Source: Actinomycetota bacterium
GTDB lineage: Bacteria > Actinomycetota > Acidimicrobiia > Acidimicrobiales > Aldehydirespiratoraceae
Length of the DNA: 64,000 nt
Direction: 5' to 3'
Assembly (NCBI GenBank): GCA_029979265.1
Contig: JAPOHW010000011.1
Location: forward strand, 1-64,000
Position 1 is the first letter of the stretch, and every line of letters starts with the position of its first letter. This document shows positions 54,170 through 63,897 of this stretch, in pieces. A model generated the notes under the pieces. The model searched no databases, was not told where the DNA came from, and saw only the letters and a program-made list of their open reading frames with translations. Made by a program: the position numbers and the translations under genes.

Positions 54170-54519
54170 GAACTCGCATCCCCGGTGAGCGCCACTGCAG
54201 TTCGCACATCACGGTGCAGGGTGAAGACACGGTCGAGGTCACAGAGTTCGAACACTCGTCGCACCCGCGACTCCGTGACGACCAACTGAAGATCACCGTC
54301 GAGCAGTCGCACTCGCTTGAGCGCGCCGATGAGCACACCCAGGCCGAACGAGTCGATGAAATCGACCCCTGACAGATCGAGGACGAGATGGTGAAGGCCA
54401 TCGGACACGGCGCGCATCACGTGTTGCCGAAGTTCAGGTGCACCGACGACATCGAGTTCCCCGGCCACGGTGATCACCGACCACTGACCGTCTCGGTGGG
54501 CGTGCGCGACAATATTCAC
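54166..54519 (-). CDS. STAS domain anti-anti-sigma factor
   Basis: 117 residues with the STAS fold: VITVAGELDVVGAPELRQHVMRAV and LVLDLSGVDFIDSFGLGVLIGALKRVRLLDG, where the serine of FIDSFGL is the phosphorylation site. GTG 54519 is chosen by its TACCGT hexamer; the frame is open far upstream, across the divergent helicase gene, which is not used. It pairs with the RsbW-like kinase downstream. Confidence 0.88.
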   Translation of the reverse strand: MNIVAHAHRDGQWSVITVAGELDVVGAPELRQHVMRAVSDGLHHLVLDLSGVDFIDSFGLGVLIGALKRVRLLDGDLQLVVTESRVRRVFELCDLDRVFTLHRDVRTAVALTGDASS

Positions 54520-54526
54520 TCGTCGC

Positions 54527-54532
54527 ACGGTA
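54527..54532 (-). promoter_or_regulatory. Leaderless -10 box of the STAS-kinase operon
   Basis: TACCGT on the minus strand, seven bases before GTG 54519. Confidence 0.5.
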
Positions 54533-54570
54533 TCGGACCACATCGGTGTGATTCGGTCATCGACGGGCCA

Positions 54571-54576
54571 TAACAT
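54571..54576 (+). promoter_or_regulatory. Leaderless -10 box of the helicase gene
   Basis: TAACAT followed by six bases and GTG 54583. It lies 38 bases from the divergent STAS promoter, so polymerases at the two could interfere. Confidence 0.5.
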
Positions 54577-54582
54577 CGGTCC

Positions 54583-56871
54583 GTGGCGCTCGCTTCGGAC
54601 TCGTCGGCACCCTTCGAGGCACTGCTCGACCAGCTGCACGCCGATGGCCGGCTGGTCCACATCGAGCACCTTGTCGAGCGACCTGAACGACACGGCACAC
54701 TCAGCCACCCGCTCCCCGACTGGCTCGAAACCGACCTCGAGCGCTGGCCGCTGTGGCGTCATCAGGCCGAGGCCATCGATTTCATCCGATCCGGTCACAA
54801 CGTCGTCATCGCCACCGGTACCGCATCGGGGAAGTCGCGATGCTTTCAGCTCCCGATTGCCGAGGCCGTGGCCGACCCGATCAAGCCGGCCACCGCACTG
54901 CTGCTGTACCCCACCAAGGCCCTTGCCCATGACCAACTTCGGGCCTTCGAAGACGCTGCCTACCCCGGACTCGTTGCCGGTGCATACGACGGTGACGCCG
55001 GACCCGACGAACGAGTCGCCATTCGCGATACCGCCAACGTCGTGCTCACCAACCCCGAAATGCTGCACGGCGGTCTGCTCCCTCGGCACGAGAAGTGGGA
55101 CACATTCTTCATGCGCCTGCGATACGTCGTGGTCGACGAATTGCACGTGCTTCGTGGTGTGTTCGGCTCTCATGTCGCCCACGTGCTTCGTCGCCTCCGG
55201 CGGATCTGTCGCCACTACGGTGCCGACCCGACCTTCGTGTTCACGTCGGCGACGATCGGTCGTCCCGAGCGACTTGCCGCCGAGCTGTGCGGCGCTCCGG
55301 TCGAGGCCGTGTCCGACGACGGATCACCAAAGGGACCCCGTCGGTTCGCACTGCTCGATCCTCCGACAATCGACGAGGACAGCAGAGCTCGCTCCTCGAC
55401 CAACAGCGAGGTCGCCACGGTCGCTGCTGCCCTCATTGCGTCCGGCCACCGCACAATCATCTTTTGCCGAAGCCGAAAGGGCACCGAACTCATCGCCGCC
55501 GACATCAGGAGGCGCCTTCCCCCACATCTCGAGCGACGTGTCGTGTCGTACCGAGCCGGGTATCTGGCCGACGAGCGTCGAGAGATCGAAGACGACTTGA
55601 CGTCCGGCGCGCTTCGCGGGGTCGTCGCCACATCCGCGCTCGAACTCGGGGTCGACATCGGCGACCTCGATGCCTGTGTGATGAACGGCTTCCCGGGGAC
55701 GATCGCGTCGATGTGGCAGCAGGCCGGTCGCGCCGGACGCCGTCGTGAGCCGAGCGTCACGGTACTGGTCGCCGGCGAAGACCAGCTCGACCGTTACCTC
55801 ATGCGCCATCCTCGCGACGTCTTCGAACGGTCACCGGAACCGGCCGTGATCAACACGTCGAATCCGTACATTCTCGGCCCACACCTCGCCTGTGCCGCAT
55901 ATGAACTTCCGCTCTCGTGGGACGATCTGCGTTTCTGGCCCGAATCCGAGCTTCACGACGGCGTGCGTGACCTCGTTCGCCAGGACCAACTCCGACTGCG
56001 GCAGCGGCGGCGCAACGGCCACGACGAGCCATTCGCCCACTGGCGCGGCACGGGTTTTCCGGCGCGCGCCGTCGGTCTGCGGAACGGCACCTCGGGTGAG
56101 ATCAAGATCATCGAGCATCACTCCGAACGGCTCATCGGCACCGTCGACGAGCACCGTGCACTCACCTCGGTGCACGACGGTGCGGTGTACCTTCACCGAG
56201 GCGAATCGTTCGAGGTCGTCCGGCTCGACCTCGACGAAGGGCATGCGCGTGTCGTCGAGTGTGACAACACCGCCTATACGCAGGCCCGCAGCGACACCAA
56301 CATCTCGGTCACTGCTGTTCATGCGTCAAGGCGGGTCGGCAACGCGACACTGTTCCTCGGGGAGGTCGAGGTGGTCACCAGCGTCATCGGCTACCAGCTC
56401 CGGGACACCTTCTCGCGCAAGCTCCTCGCCACCGAGTCGCTCGACCTGCCCGACCAACGTCTGCATACCCGGGCCTTCTGGTACGTCGTCGACCCCACTG
56501 TCGTAGAAGCAGTCGTGGCAGCTGGCGGCGACCCGGCGGGCACGCTGCACGCCGCCGAACACGCAGCCATCGCCATGCTGCCTCTGTTCACCATCTGTGA
56601 TCGATGGGACGTCGGCGGTGTGTCGACGGTGCATCACCATGACACGGCGGGCCCGACGGTGTTCATCTACGACGGCTACCCCGGCGGTGCCGGTATCGCC
56701 GAACTCGGCTGGGAGGCCGGGGCCGGGCACCTCGAAGCAACCCGGGAAGCGATACGGAGTTGTCCCTGTCAGGACGGGTGCCCCTCGTGTGTCCAGTCAC
56801 CGAAGTGCGGCAACGGCAACGAGCCGCTCGACAAATCCGGAGCCCTGATGCTCCTCGACCACATCGTGTGA
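54583..56871 (+). CDS. DEAD/DEAH helicase with DUF1998 domain
   Basis: 762-residue superfamily 2 helicase. Walker A is VIATGTASGKSRCFQLPIAEA, motif II VVDELHVLRGVFGSHVAHVL (DELH), motif III FTSATIGRPERLAAEL, and the C-terminal RecA lobe carries ATSALELGVDIGDLDAC with QQAGRAGRRREP. The last 80 residues (CPCQDGCPSCVQSPKCGNGN) form a four-cysteine cluster of the DUF1998 type. Homologous helicases lie near topA in mycobacteria. Role probably DNA repair or recombination. Confidence 0.9.
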   Translation: MALASDSSAPFEALLDQLHADGRLVHIEHLVERPERHGTLSHPLPDWLETDLERWPLWRHQAEAIDFIRSGHNVVIATGTASGKSRCFQLPIAEAVADPIKPATALLLYPTKALAHDQLRAFEDAAYPGLVAGAYDGDAGPDERVAIRDTANVVLTNPEMLHGGLLPRHEKWDTFFMRLRYVVVDELHVLRGVFGSHVAHVLRRLRRICRHYGADPTFVFTSATIGRPERLAAELCGAPVEAVSDDGSPKGPRRFALLDPPTIDEDSRARSSTNSEVATVAAALIASGHRTIIFCRSRKGTELIAADIRRRLPPHLERRVVSYRAGYLADERREIEDDLTSGALRGVVATSALELGVDIGDLDACVMNGFPGTIASMWQQAGRAGRRREPSVTVLVAGEDQLDRYLMRHPRDVFERSPEPAVINTSNPYILGPHLACAAYELPLSWDDLRFWPESELHDGVRDLVRQDQLRLRQRRRNGHDEPFAHWRGTGFPARAVGLRNGTSGEIKIIEHHSERLIGTVDEHRALTSVHDGAVYLHRGESFEVVRLDLDEGHARVVECDNTAYTQARSDTNISVTAVHASRRVGNATLFLGEVEVVTSVIGYQLRDTFSRKLLATESLDLPDQRLHTRAFWYVVDPTVVEAVVAAGGDPAGTLHAAEHAAIAMLPLFTICDRWDVGGVSTVHHHDTAGPTVFIYDGYPGGAGIAELGWEAGAGHLEATREAIRSCPCQDGCPSCVQSPKCGNGNEPLDKSGALMLLDHIV

Positions 56872-56956
56872 ACGGAGCGGGTCCCTTCGGCCACGACACC
56901 ACGAGGAGCGCCACGTCCGGGCGTGCGATCGAACCAGGCGACGGCAGACTGCACCG

Positions 56957-57826
56957 GTGAATCCACTCGTCGTCACCCACCAGAGCACGGTTGACCCCGA
57001 CCAGATCGACGATCTGGGCCACATGAACGTGCGGTACTACGGCATGAACGCCACTGCCGCGACCCGGACGTGTTGCGAGCAGCTCGGCCTCGAGCAGCCC
57101 CACTTGCTGAGCGCCTACACCCGCCACCACCACGAACAGATGGAGGGCAACGAACTGGAGGTCCGAAGTGCCGTCATTCCCGGCGGTGACCGTCTTCGGA
57201 TCTACCACGAGCTGCGAAACCGGGCCGACGACGACCTGGCCGCAACCTTCGTGCACGAACTGGAGCATGCACCGGTCGATGCGCCGGCATTCGAACCGCC
57301 CCGGTACGGAGCGCCGCGGAGCCTCGATCTCGACACCGATGCGCTCGCAACTGCGCCATCGCTCACCCGAGTTCGCGAACTCGGCTTGGCCAACCGGAAG
57401 CCGCGGGTCATCGACCGAGACGACACCATGGGGGCCGAGACGGTTCCAGCATCCAACTACGGAAGCGTGCTGTGGGGTGGCGAGCGGATGGAGGACGAGG
57501 CATCGTGGGTGCGGGTCCTTCCCGACGGCACCCGCTATGCCTTCGTCGTGATGGAACAGCGAGTCTGGTTCCGGCACCGTCCCCTTGCGCTGGGCACCCC
57601 GGTACAGACCTTTCGGGCGTCGCTCGAAGCCGGTGAGAAGATCGGACGAGACATCGCTTGGAGCTTCAACACCGAGACGGGGGAAGCGATCGTTGCGTCC
57701 GAAACCATCGACCTGTGCTTCAACCTCACCGAACGTCGATCGATGGCGCTCCCCGCCGCTGTACGAGCACAGGAGGACGGCGACTACCACCCCGAACTTG
57801 CCCCCGGTTTCAAGTCGGTGGCCTGA
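56957..57826 (+). CDS. Double hotdog thioesterase-like protein
   Basis: 289 residues. Each half has a hotdog fold: DDLGHMNVRYYGMNATAATRTCCEQLG is typical of 4-hydroxybenzoyl-CoA thioesterases, and the second half begins near EDEASWVRVLPDG. Acyl-CoA or acyl-carrier-protein thioesters are likely substrates. Start GTG 56957 has only a CAGACT hexamer six bases before it. Its stop touches the tadE stop (TGATCA). Confidence 0.78.
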   Translation: MNPLVVTHQSTVDPDQIDDLGHMNVRYYGMNATAATRTCCEQLGLEQPHLLSAYTRHHHEQMEGNELEVRSAVIPGGDRLRIYHELRNRADDDLAATFVHELEHAPVDAPAFEPPRYGAPRSLDLDTDALATAPSLTRVRELGLANRKPRVIDRDDTMGAETVPASNYGSVLWGGERMEDEASWVRVLPDGTRYAFVVMEQRVWFRHRPLALGTPVQTFRASLEAGEKIGRDIAWSFNTETGEAIVASETIDLCFNLTERRSMALPAAVRAQEDGDYHPELAPGFKSVA

Positions 57827-58234
57827 TCACTCGAGGCGCATCGAGGCGCTCGCCGTGAGCGGCACCGTGCCAACGAGGCCACCGAGCAGCGGTACATCGG
57901 TCGCCGCCGCGTAGGAGATCCGAACGTGGACCCGACCTTGCGCGGGTGCAACGGTCACTTCGAGACGACTTGGATCGAGACCCCCTGCCGACGCTGCCGC
58001 CCGCTCGACAGACGCATCGGTGCCACCCACCGCAGCGACGCGAACCGCCTCCCGAGCAGCATGGGTGACCATCACCCGGGCGTGGACGATCAGTCCGACC
58101 TGCACCACCGCGAGTGCGATGACTGCGATCAGCGGCAAGACGAGCGCAACTTCGACCGTCGCCTGTCCAGCACCGGTGCGGCCCGGCCGGTCGGGGCCCC
58201 CGGCACAACCGTGAGCCCCGAACCGACGCATCAT
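57827..58234 (-). CDS. tadE: TadE-like minor pilin
   Basis: 135 residues. A class III prepilin signal, AGQATVEVALVLPLIAVIALAVVQV, is cleaved after glycine; the rest is a short extracellular domain. It overlaps the flp gene stop as ATGA. Terminal gene of the tad operon; a TadG/second pseudopilin seen in mycobacteria is not present. Confidence 0.82.
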   Translation of the reverse strand: MMRRFGAHGCAGGPDRPGRTGAGQATVEVALVLPLIAVIALAVVQVGLIVHARVMVTHAAREAVRVAAVGGTDASVERAAASAGGLDPSRLEVTVAPAQGRVHVRISYAAATDVPLLGGLVGTVPLTASASMRLE

Positions 58235-58446
58235 GCGACCCGGTCGGCGACAGCGCGCACAACCCGGTCGAGCAGATCGCTCACCGCTGATGTGCTCGAC
58301 GCCCAGCCGATCACCAAGAGCGCGATCGCTGCCGCGCCGAGGATCACCAGGGCGTATTCGGCGGTGGCCTGGCCCCGGTCGTGACGCGAGGCGACGAACG
58401 GCAGCGGCGACACGCATCGACGGGTGGCGCGGAACTCGAGGGACAT
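58231..58446 (-). CDS. Flp-type pilin (DUF4244 family)
   Basis: 71-residue major pilin candidate. Basic N-terminus, then RGQATAEYALVILGAAAIALLVIGW, the class III prepilin peptide cut after G by TadV-like peptidase (not in this window). The body is only about 30 residues. AAGGAG precedes the ATG and a stable hairpin stands upstream, which would favour strong expression. Confidence 0.85.
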   Translation of the reverse strand: MSLEFRATRRCVSPLPFVASRHDRGQATAEYALVILGAAAIALLVIGWASSTSAVSDLLDRVVRAVADRVA

Positions 58447-58462
58447 GATCTTCTCCTTTTTC

Positions 58463-58477
58463 GCCGGGCGGCCCGGC
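58463..58477 (-). other. Hairpin upstream of the flp ribosome site
   Basis: GCCGGG-N3-CCCGGC with a three-base loop, in the 69-base gap between tadC and flp, just before the AAGGAG site. It probably stabilises the pilin part of the message after processing. Confidence 0.5.
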
Positions 58478-58515
58478 GTCGTGTGCAGAGCGGGGGGAGT
58501 CCAGAAACCGCGTGC

Positions 58516-59280
58516 TCATACCGGGAACCGCAGATCGGCGAGCGAGCCGGCAAGGAGTGGCACAACGGTCAACACCACGAAGGCCGGCAACACACAGCAG
58601 ACCAGCGGCACCAGCAACGTCACCGGAAGCCGCCGCGCACGCCGCTCCAGATCACGTCGTTGCGCCCGCCGCACCGCATCGGCCGCCCGTTCCAGCCCTC
58701 CTGCGAGCGGGGCCCCGTCGCGCTCCGATGCGATCAGGATCGCGACCAGTTCCTGGCCCGATCTTCCGAGTTCATCGCCGTACTGCTGCAGCGCCGTCAC
58801 AAAGCGTTCGCCATGCTGAACCCGCTCGAGCAGAGCCTCGACGAGAACCCTGTGTTCTCGAGGCAGCCTCGGAGCTGCTACTGCGAACGCACGGCGCAAC
58901 GAGAGCCCAGCTGCCACCGCCAGCGAGAGCAGATCGACAAGCTGCACCATGCCCCCGTCGATCGTCGTTCGATACCGAACTCGATCGGTCCGGGTTCGGG
59001 TGATACCGACCGCAGCGACAACCAGGAGTGGTATCGGCGCCAGCGGAAGGATGACCCCACCCATGACGACACCAAGGATCGCCGACGAACCGACGACACG
59101 TGCTTCCACTGCGTCGAGCGAGGGCAGCCACTCGCCGGTGTGCTTGTGGATCAGGGCGCCGAGCCGGGCAACAGGATCCGTGCTGCGCATCCGTTTCCGG
59201 CGATGGCGGGGCGGGGGATCGAGGAACGAGAGACACACCCACCCGACGATGCTCAACAGCGAGCCGACCACGAGCGTCAT
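58516..59280 (-). CDS. tadC: Tad pilus inner-membrane protein TadC
   Basis: 254-residue GspF-domain protein. Membrane helices near 5-20, 75-100 and 225-250 flank the cytoplasmic domain with LVDLLSLAVAAGLSLRRAFAVAAPRLP. It forms the platform for the TadA motor with TadB. ATG 59280 overlaps the tadB stop. Confidence 0.86.
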   Translation of the reverse strand: MTLVVGSLLSIVGWVCLSFLDPPPRHRRKRMRSTDPVARLGALIHKHTGEWLPSLDAVEARVVGSSAILGVVMGGVILPLAPIPLLVVAAVGITRTRTDRVRYRTTIDGGMVQLVDLLSLAVAAGLSLRRAFAVAAPRLPREHRVLVEALLERVQHGERFVTALQQYGDELGRSGQELVAILIASERDGAPLAGGLERAADAVRRAQRRDLERRARRLPVTLLVPLVCCVLPAFVVLTVVPLLAGSLADLRFPV

Positions 59281-59948
59281 GGCGCAACCCGGGCCACGAG
59301 TCGACGCATCCACCAGAAGCCGAGCGCGTCGAGGCCGAGGCCGATCACCAGGCATGTCAGCCCCGAGGCAGATCCGAAGAGAAACGAGATGGCTGATGGC
59401 TCCGCAACGGCGAGCAGGAGGCCGAACCCGACCGGTGCAGCTCCGACCAGGATCGCCGAGGCTCGACTTTGTGCCGTCAGCGCAGCGACTTCGGCCGAAA
59501 GCTCACGTCGCGCTCGAATGCTCGCTGCGGCGCGATCGAGTGCACCGGCGATCGCCGTTCCCGTCTCGGTGCCCAGGTGGAACACGCCGGCGACGACCGA
59601 GCCGTCATCGGCGTCGAAACGATCGACCCACCAATCGACCGCAGGGGCGAGCATCGACCCCTGACGAAGTCGTTCGACCACCACCGGCATCTCGAGCGCA
59701 GGATCGACGATGGGAGCGACTTGCTCGAACGCGCCCACGATCGACACGCCCGATCGAAGTTCGCGAGCCAAGAGTTCGAGAGCCAACGGGAGCGCCTCGC
59801 GTCTCGCACGTCGGCGTCGGCGCCGATCGAGCCACGGCCGGAGCCGTCCGGCCCGATCGGTACTGGACGACGTCGACCTCCCGGGGTCGTCCATGCGACG
59901 GGGGGCTCGGATCGCCGGGAGACCGGCTCCGCACAGGGTGGTGAACAC
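59277..59948 (-). CDS. tadB: Tad pilus inner-membrane protein TadB
   Basis: 223 residues. The T2SSF domain has LALELLARELRSGVSIVGAFEQVAPI and ends in two membrane helices (ASAILVGAAPVGFGLLLAV, TCLVIGLGLDALGFWWM). Start is uncertain: GTG 59948 gives ten bases after the tadA stop, but ATG 59894 is possible and the frame is open to 60056 inside tadA. Confidence 0.78.
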   Translation of the reverse strand: MFTTLCGAGLPAIRAPRRMDDPGRSTSSSTDRAGRLRPWLDRRRRRRARREALPLALELLARELRSGVSIVGAFEQVAPIVDPALEMPVVVERLRQGSMLAPAVDWWVDRFDADDGSVVAGVFHLGTETGTAIAGALDRAAASIRARRELSAEVAALTAQSRASAILVGAAPVGFGLLLAVAEPSAISFLFGSASGLTCLVIGLGLDALGFWWMRRLVARVAP

Positions 59949-59958
59949 GAGCAGTGAC

Positions 59959-61014
59959 TCAGGTCGCAACTCGGGGCCACCGCTCCTGGAGGCGTTCGTC
60001 GACAACGTCAGCGATCGAGGTGACGTTGCGACTCCCGTCCGTTCCGCGCTCGACATGAACGATCACATCGATCGCCGACCAGAGTTGTGCGCGAACGGCG
60101 TCGAGCGGAAGCCCGTCACCGCCCATGACCGCCAGTCCCTCGAGCCTTCGCAACGCATCGATCGGTGAGTTCGCATGGATCGTGCACAGACAGCCACGGT
60201 GACCGGTGTTGAGGGCGTGCATCAGATCGAACGCCTCCTCGCCCCGTACCTCACCGACGATGAGTCGGTCGGGCCGCATTCGCAGGGCATTTCGGACGAG
60301 ATCGCGGATGGTGAGGAGACCAACCCCTTCCGCTGACTCGGGGCGACTCTCGAGACGGACGACATGGGGGTGGCGAAGCTGGAGTTCGGCGGCATCCTCG
60401 ACCGTCACGAGTCGTTCGTTCGCACAGATGTGGGCTGCGATCGCGTTGAGCAGCGTGGTCTTGCCGGACCCGGTACCTCCGCTGACGACCACCGACCGTC
60501 GCGTTGCAATCGCGTCGCAGAGGATTCCCACGCCGGCACCGTCGACGAACGCTTCGAGTTCGACGGTGCGGAGTACGAAACGACGGATCGTCACGTACGG
60601 CCCGTCGAGTGCGATCGGAGGGATCACGACGTGGACCCGACTTCCGTCGGCGAGCCGAGCATCAACACACGGCGAGCGTTGGTCGACCCGACGCCCGATC
60701 GGCGTGACGAGCCGCTCGACCAACCGGTCGATCTCGGCCCGGTCGAGTTCGACCTCCGTCGACTCGATCCGGCCGTGACGTTCGATCCAGATCGGACCCG
60801 GACCATTGATCATGACCTCGCTGACCGTCGGGTCGGCAAAGAACTGATCAAGCGCGCCGAGACCGCTGCGTCGGGCCTCTACCTCCCCAATGATGGCGAC
60901 GCGTCGGTCGGCAGTCACCAGCGGAGCAAGGTCGACGAGCAGATCTGTTGGGTCAGCATCAGGGTGTTCGAGCAGGAGACGATGAACTGCGGCGACCAGA
61001 TCAGCCTCGCTCAT
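59959..61014 (-). CDS. tadA: Tad pilus secretion ATPase TadA/CpaF
   Basis: 351-residue hexameric ATPase that powers pilus assembly. Walker A is [22 protein letters not shown], followed by the Asp box [19 protein letters not shown], Walker [39 protein letters not shown] 61014 overlaps the ssd stop. Confidence 0.92.
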   Translation of the reverse strand: MSEADLVAAVHRLLLEHPDADPTDLLVDLAPLVTADRRVAIIGEVEARRSGLGALDQFFADPTVSEVMINGPGPIWIERHGRIESTEVELDRAEIDRLVERLVTPIGRRVDQRSPCVDARLADGSRVHVVIPPIALDGPYVTIRRFVLRTVELEAFVDGAGVGILCDAIATRRSVVVSGGTGSGKTTLLNAIAAHICANERLVTVEDAAELQLRHPHVVRLESRPESAEGVGLLTIRDLVRNALRMRPDRLIVGEVRGEEAFDLMHALNTGHRGCLCTIHANSPIDALRRLEGLAVMGGDGLPLDAVRAQLWSAIDVIVHVERGTDGSRNVTSIADVVDERLQERWPRVAT

Positions 61015-61637
61015 GACGGCACCGTCAGCGGCCTGAGCGACCGTGGAAGCCTCGCCGCCAACAGCCCCGCGTCGACCGCTCGCGCAACGGCAGGGTCTGA
61101 CGACAAACGGACCCACGGCGCGACACCAACCGCAGCGCCGATGTCGGAGGGTCGCAGTGCTCGGCCGGGCTCATCGATGACGACCAGATGGGTCGACGGG
61201 TCGACGACACCCGCCCGCCGGGCGGCGAGATAGCAGGTGCGAAGCACCAGCACCGACCGGTGCCCAGGCGGGGCCCACGACGAGCCGCACTCGTTCCCGG
61301 CATCGACAACGACGCAACGACTGCGTGCTGTGATCAGCCCACCGAACACAGGCAGCCGATCCATGGCTCGAAGTTCGCCCTGCGGCAGCAGGTGGAGACG
61401 CTCGGCCACCGGGACCTCGAGCGCAGCCAATGCATCGATCGGGACATCGTCGCCGGCACCGAGCCAATCACCGACACCCTCGCACGATCCAACGTCGACG
61501 CCGAGAATCGCCGGCTGATCACCGGCCAAGTCGACCAACAGCGTTGGCGTGCCATCGGCCGCGGATCGCAGGGCCAACGCACACGAAACGACCGACGTCC
61601 CAACGCCACCCTTCGGCGACCAACACACGACGAGCAC
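61011..61637 (-). CDS. MinD-like ATPase Ssd/TadZ
   Basis: 208 residues of the deviant-Walker ParA/MinD fold (CWSPKGGVGTSVVSCALALRS). It lacks a receiver domain, unlike TadZ. In mycobacteria the homologous gene heads the tad locus and is called septum site-determining protein; it may place the pilus at a site in the cell. GTG 61637 has GGAG six bases upstream; the frame is open to 61760. Confidence 0.8.
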   Translation of the reverse strand: MLVVCWSPKGGVGTSVVSCALALRSAADGTPTLLVDLAGDQPAILGVDVGSCEGVGDWLGAGDDVPIDALAALEVPVAERLHLLPQGELRAMDRLPVFGGLITARSRCVVVDAGNECGSSWAPPGHRSVLVLRTCYLAARRAGVVDPSTHLVVIDEPGRALRPSDIGAAVGVAPWVRLSSDPAVARAVDAGLLAARLPRSLRPLTVPS

Positions 61638-61732
61638 GACATTCTCCCGGAGAGACACTCGACGGGGAAGTCGGCGGCATGGCGCCAGATCGTCGGCTCG
61701 ACAACCGCCCTTCGACACTACGGAGAGCCACC

Positions 61733-61738
61733 TACGAT
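61733..61738 (+). promoter_or_regulatory. Leaderless -10 box of the HAD gene
   Basis: TACGAT followed by six bases and GTG 61745. TTCGAC stands 16 bases further upstream as a possible -35. Confidence 0.5.
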
Positions 61739-61744
61739 GCCAAC

Positions 61745-62548
61745 GTGGTGGCAGCAGCATTCTTCGACCTCGACAAGACGGTCATCGCAAAGGCGGCGAT
61801 GCTCGCCCTCGGGCCACGGCTCCACCAGGAGGGCATGCTCACCAGGCGTCTCATGGCACGCGCGCTCTGGGGGCAGATGGTGTTTCGCTACCTCGGCGCC
61901 GATGAGGGTCGCATGGAGAAGATGCGAGAGACCGCCCTCAAGGTCGCAGTCGGCTGGGAGAGACAGCGGATCGCAGAGCTCGTCGATTCAGCACTCACCG
62001 AGATCATCGATCCTCTGGTGTACGCCGAGGCCATCGAGTTGATCGATTCCCACCACGCGGCAGGCCGCCGGGTGTATCTGGTCTCGGCGTCGCCGGAAGA
62101 GATCGTGCTCCCGCTCGCTCGTCATCTCGGCGTCGACCACGCCATCGCCACCCGTGCCCGCACTGACGCCACCGGCCGCTACACCGGCGAGATCGAGTTC
62201 TACTCGGCAGGCGAGAACAAAGTGACCGCCATCAACGACGAAGCGAAGAACTACGGTCTCGACCTTTCCCAGTCGTTCGCGTACTCCGACTCCATCACCG
62301 ATCTTCCGATGCTCGAGGCCGTCGGTCATCCGGTGGCCGTCAACCCGGACCGAGCCCTGCTTCGCGAAGCGACACAACGAGGCTGGGAAATCCGGGTCTT
62401 CGACAATCCACAACTGCTGCTCCAGGGTCGAACGGTTCGAGTGCCGCACCCCGGCACACTCGGAGCGATCGGCGCAGCAGTGGCCTTCGGTACCGCCTAT
62501 TGGTGGAAGAGCCGCAAACCGGTGGCGTCTCGTTGGTGGCAGCGCTGA
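61745..62548 (+). CDS. HAD-IB family phosphatase (SerB-like)
   Basis: 267 residues. Aspartate nucleophile motif FFDLDKTVIAKAAM at the start, motif II LVSASPEEIV, motif III near KVTAINDE and motif IV AYSDSITDLPMLEAVG. HAD-IB proteins include phosphoserine phosphatases and lysophosphatidate phosphatases. A C-terminal hydrophobic stretch may attach it to the membrane. It diverges from the tad operon as in mycobacteria. GTG 61745 is selected from its leaderless box. Confidence 0.88.
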   Translation: MVAAAFFDLDKTVIAKAAMLALGPRLHQEGMLTRRLMARALWGQMVFRYLGADEGRMEKMRETALKVAVGWERQRIAELVDSALTEIIDPLVYAEAIELIDSHHAAGRRVYLVSASPEEIVLPLARHLGVDHAIATRARTDATGRYTGEIEFYSAGENKVTAINDEAKNYGLDLSQSFAYSDSITDLPMLEAVGHPVAVNPDRALLREATQRGWEIRVFDNPQLLLQGRTVRVPHPGTLGAIGAAVAFGTAYWWKSRKPVASRWWQR

Positions 62549-63876
62549 TGGGAGCGGGTCACGTGCACGGCAACGGGGAGGACAAGCTGATCGACGGGTG
62601 GGCCCGGCTGTCGCACGACACCACAATGCGAGCCACCGTGATCGGCGTTGGCATCGCCACCCTGTTCACCCTCCTTGGCGTGATCCTCCTCTGGCCCACC
62701 GGGGAGGGTCGAGACGAAGCGATCGCCGCCGGTCGACAACTCGGCATCGTCACCGAACGGCTCTCCGCCACCGTCGACGACGAATCCCTCGTCGAGTGCA
62801 GCTACTCGACCCCCGACGACATCCAGTTCTGTCGGCAGATCACCTTCATCGTGAACGAAGGCCCAGAAGCAGGCGCCCTGGTCGCTATCCCACCGATCAA
62901 TGCTCGATTCGACAGCTCGATCCCGCCACTCGAGGCCGGTGACGAGGTGATCCTCGGGTTCGAGGCAAGCACCAACAACTACTTCTTCGCCGACTTCGAC
63001 CGGCGAGGTTCGCTGGTTTGGCTCGCATTGCTCTTTGCGGTGTTCGTCATCGCACTCAGCCGAGTTCGCGGAGTGCTCGCTCTTGTGTCGATGGTGACCA
63101 CGATCGTCGTGTTGCTCGGCTTCGTTGCGCCTTCGGTGCTCGACGGCAACGACCCGCTGCTCGTGTGCATCGTCGCCGCGGCCGCCATCGCGATCACCAG
63201 CCTCACCCTCACCCACGGGCTTTCGCCCTCCACCACGGTTGCCCTCGCCGGCACGCTCGCTGCACTCGTGCTCACCCTCGGCCTGTCGTACGTGTTCTGG
63301 GAGCTCACCTCCATCACCGGCCTCGGAACCGACGAAGCGCTCCTGATCCCGTACCTCAGTGTCGAACTCGACCTCTCCAAGTTGCTCCTCGGCGGCGCGA
63401 TCATCGGCGCGCTCGGCGCGCTTGACGACGTGACGGTGACGCAAGCAGCAACGATCACCGAGATGCGACGCCGGGAGCCGACCGCCTCCACCGGCAGCCT
63501 CATCACCTCGGGTATCGCGGTCGGGCGGGAGCACATTGCGGCCACGGTGAACACCCTGCTGCTGGCCTACGCCGGGGCTTCGATGCCGCTGCTCTTGCTC
63601 TTCAGCATCTCCGACCAATCCTTCGACATGGTCGCCAACGCCGAGCTGATCGCCGTGGAGATCGTTCGCACACTGTGCGGGTCGATCGGCCTGGTCGCAG
63701 CAGTGCCGCTCACCACAGTGCTTGCCGCCGTCGCCACCAGTGGGACCGTGACCCACGGGCTCCCTGTGAAGGATCGCATCGACGCTGATCCGGCGCCCCC
63801 GGCAGGCTCACCTCCCAACACAGCGCAACCGCCTCGATGGGAGGACTTCGCTCCCGAGGATGGCGAGTTCGACTAG
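62548..63876 (+). CDS. YibE/F family membrane protein
   Basis: 442 residues. One N-terminal helix, an extracellular domain (about 60-150, with CSYSTPDDIQFCRQITFIVN), then about seven helices with typical YibE/F sequence GALGALDDVTVTQAATITEMRR, and an acidic cytoplasmic tail. The family has no proven function; transport is often proposed. ATG 62548 overlaps the preceding TGA by one base, so it is coupled to the HAD gene. Confidence 0.88.
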   Translation: MGAGHVHGNGEDKLIDGWARLSHDTTMRATVIGVGIATLFTLLGVILLWPTGEGRDEAIAAGRQLGIVTERLSATVDDESLVECSYSTPDDIQFCRQITFIVNEGPEAGALVAIPPINARFDSSIPPLEAGDEVILGFEASTNNYFFADFDRRGSLVWLALLFAVFVIALSRVRGVLALVSMVTTIVVLLGFVAPSVLDGNDPLLVCIVAAAAIAITSLTLTHGLSPSTTVALAGTLAALVLTLGLSYVFWELTSITGLGTDEALLIPYLSVELDLSKLLLGGAIIGALGALDDVTVTQAATITEMRRREPTASTGSLITSGIAVGREHIAATVNTLLLAYAGASMPLLLLFSISDQSFDMVANAELIAVEIVRTLCGSIGLVAAVPLTTVLAAVATSGTVTHGLPVKDRIDADPAPPAGSPPNTAQPPRWEDFAPEDGEFD

Positions 63877-63897
63877 CCGTGTCGCCCGGAGGCCCGC

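Noticed and set aside
62497-63756. 419-residue minus-strand frame rich in Gly, Asp and His
   Set aside because: Antisense of the YibE/F gene, whose membrane helices and motif are clear.
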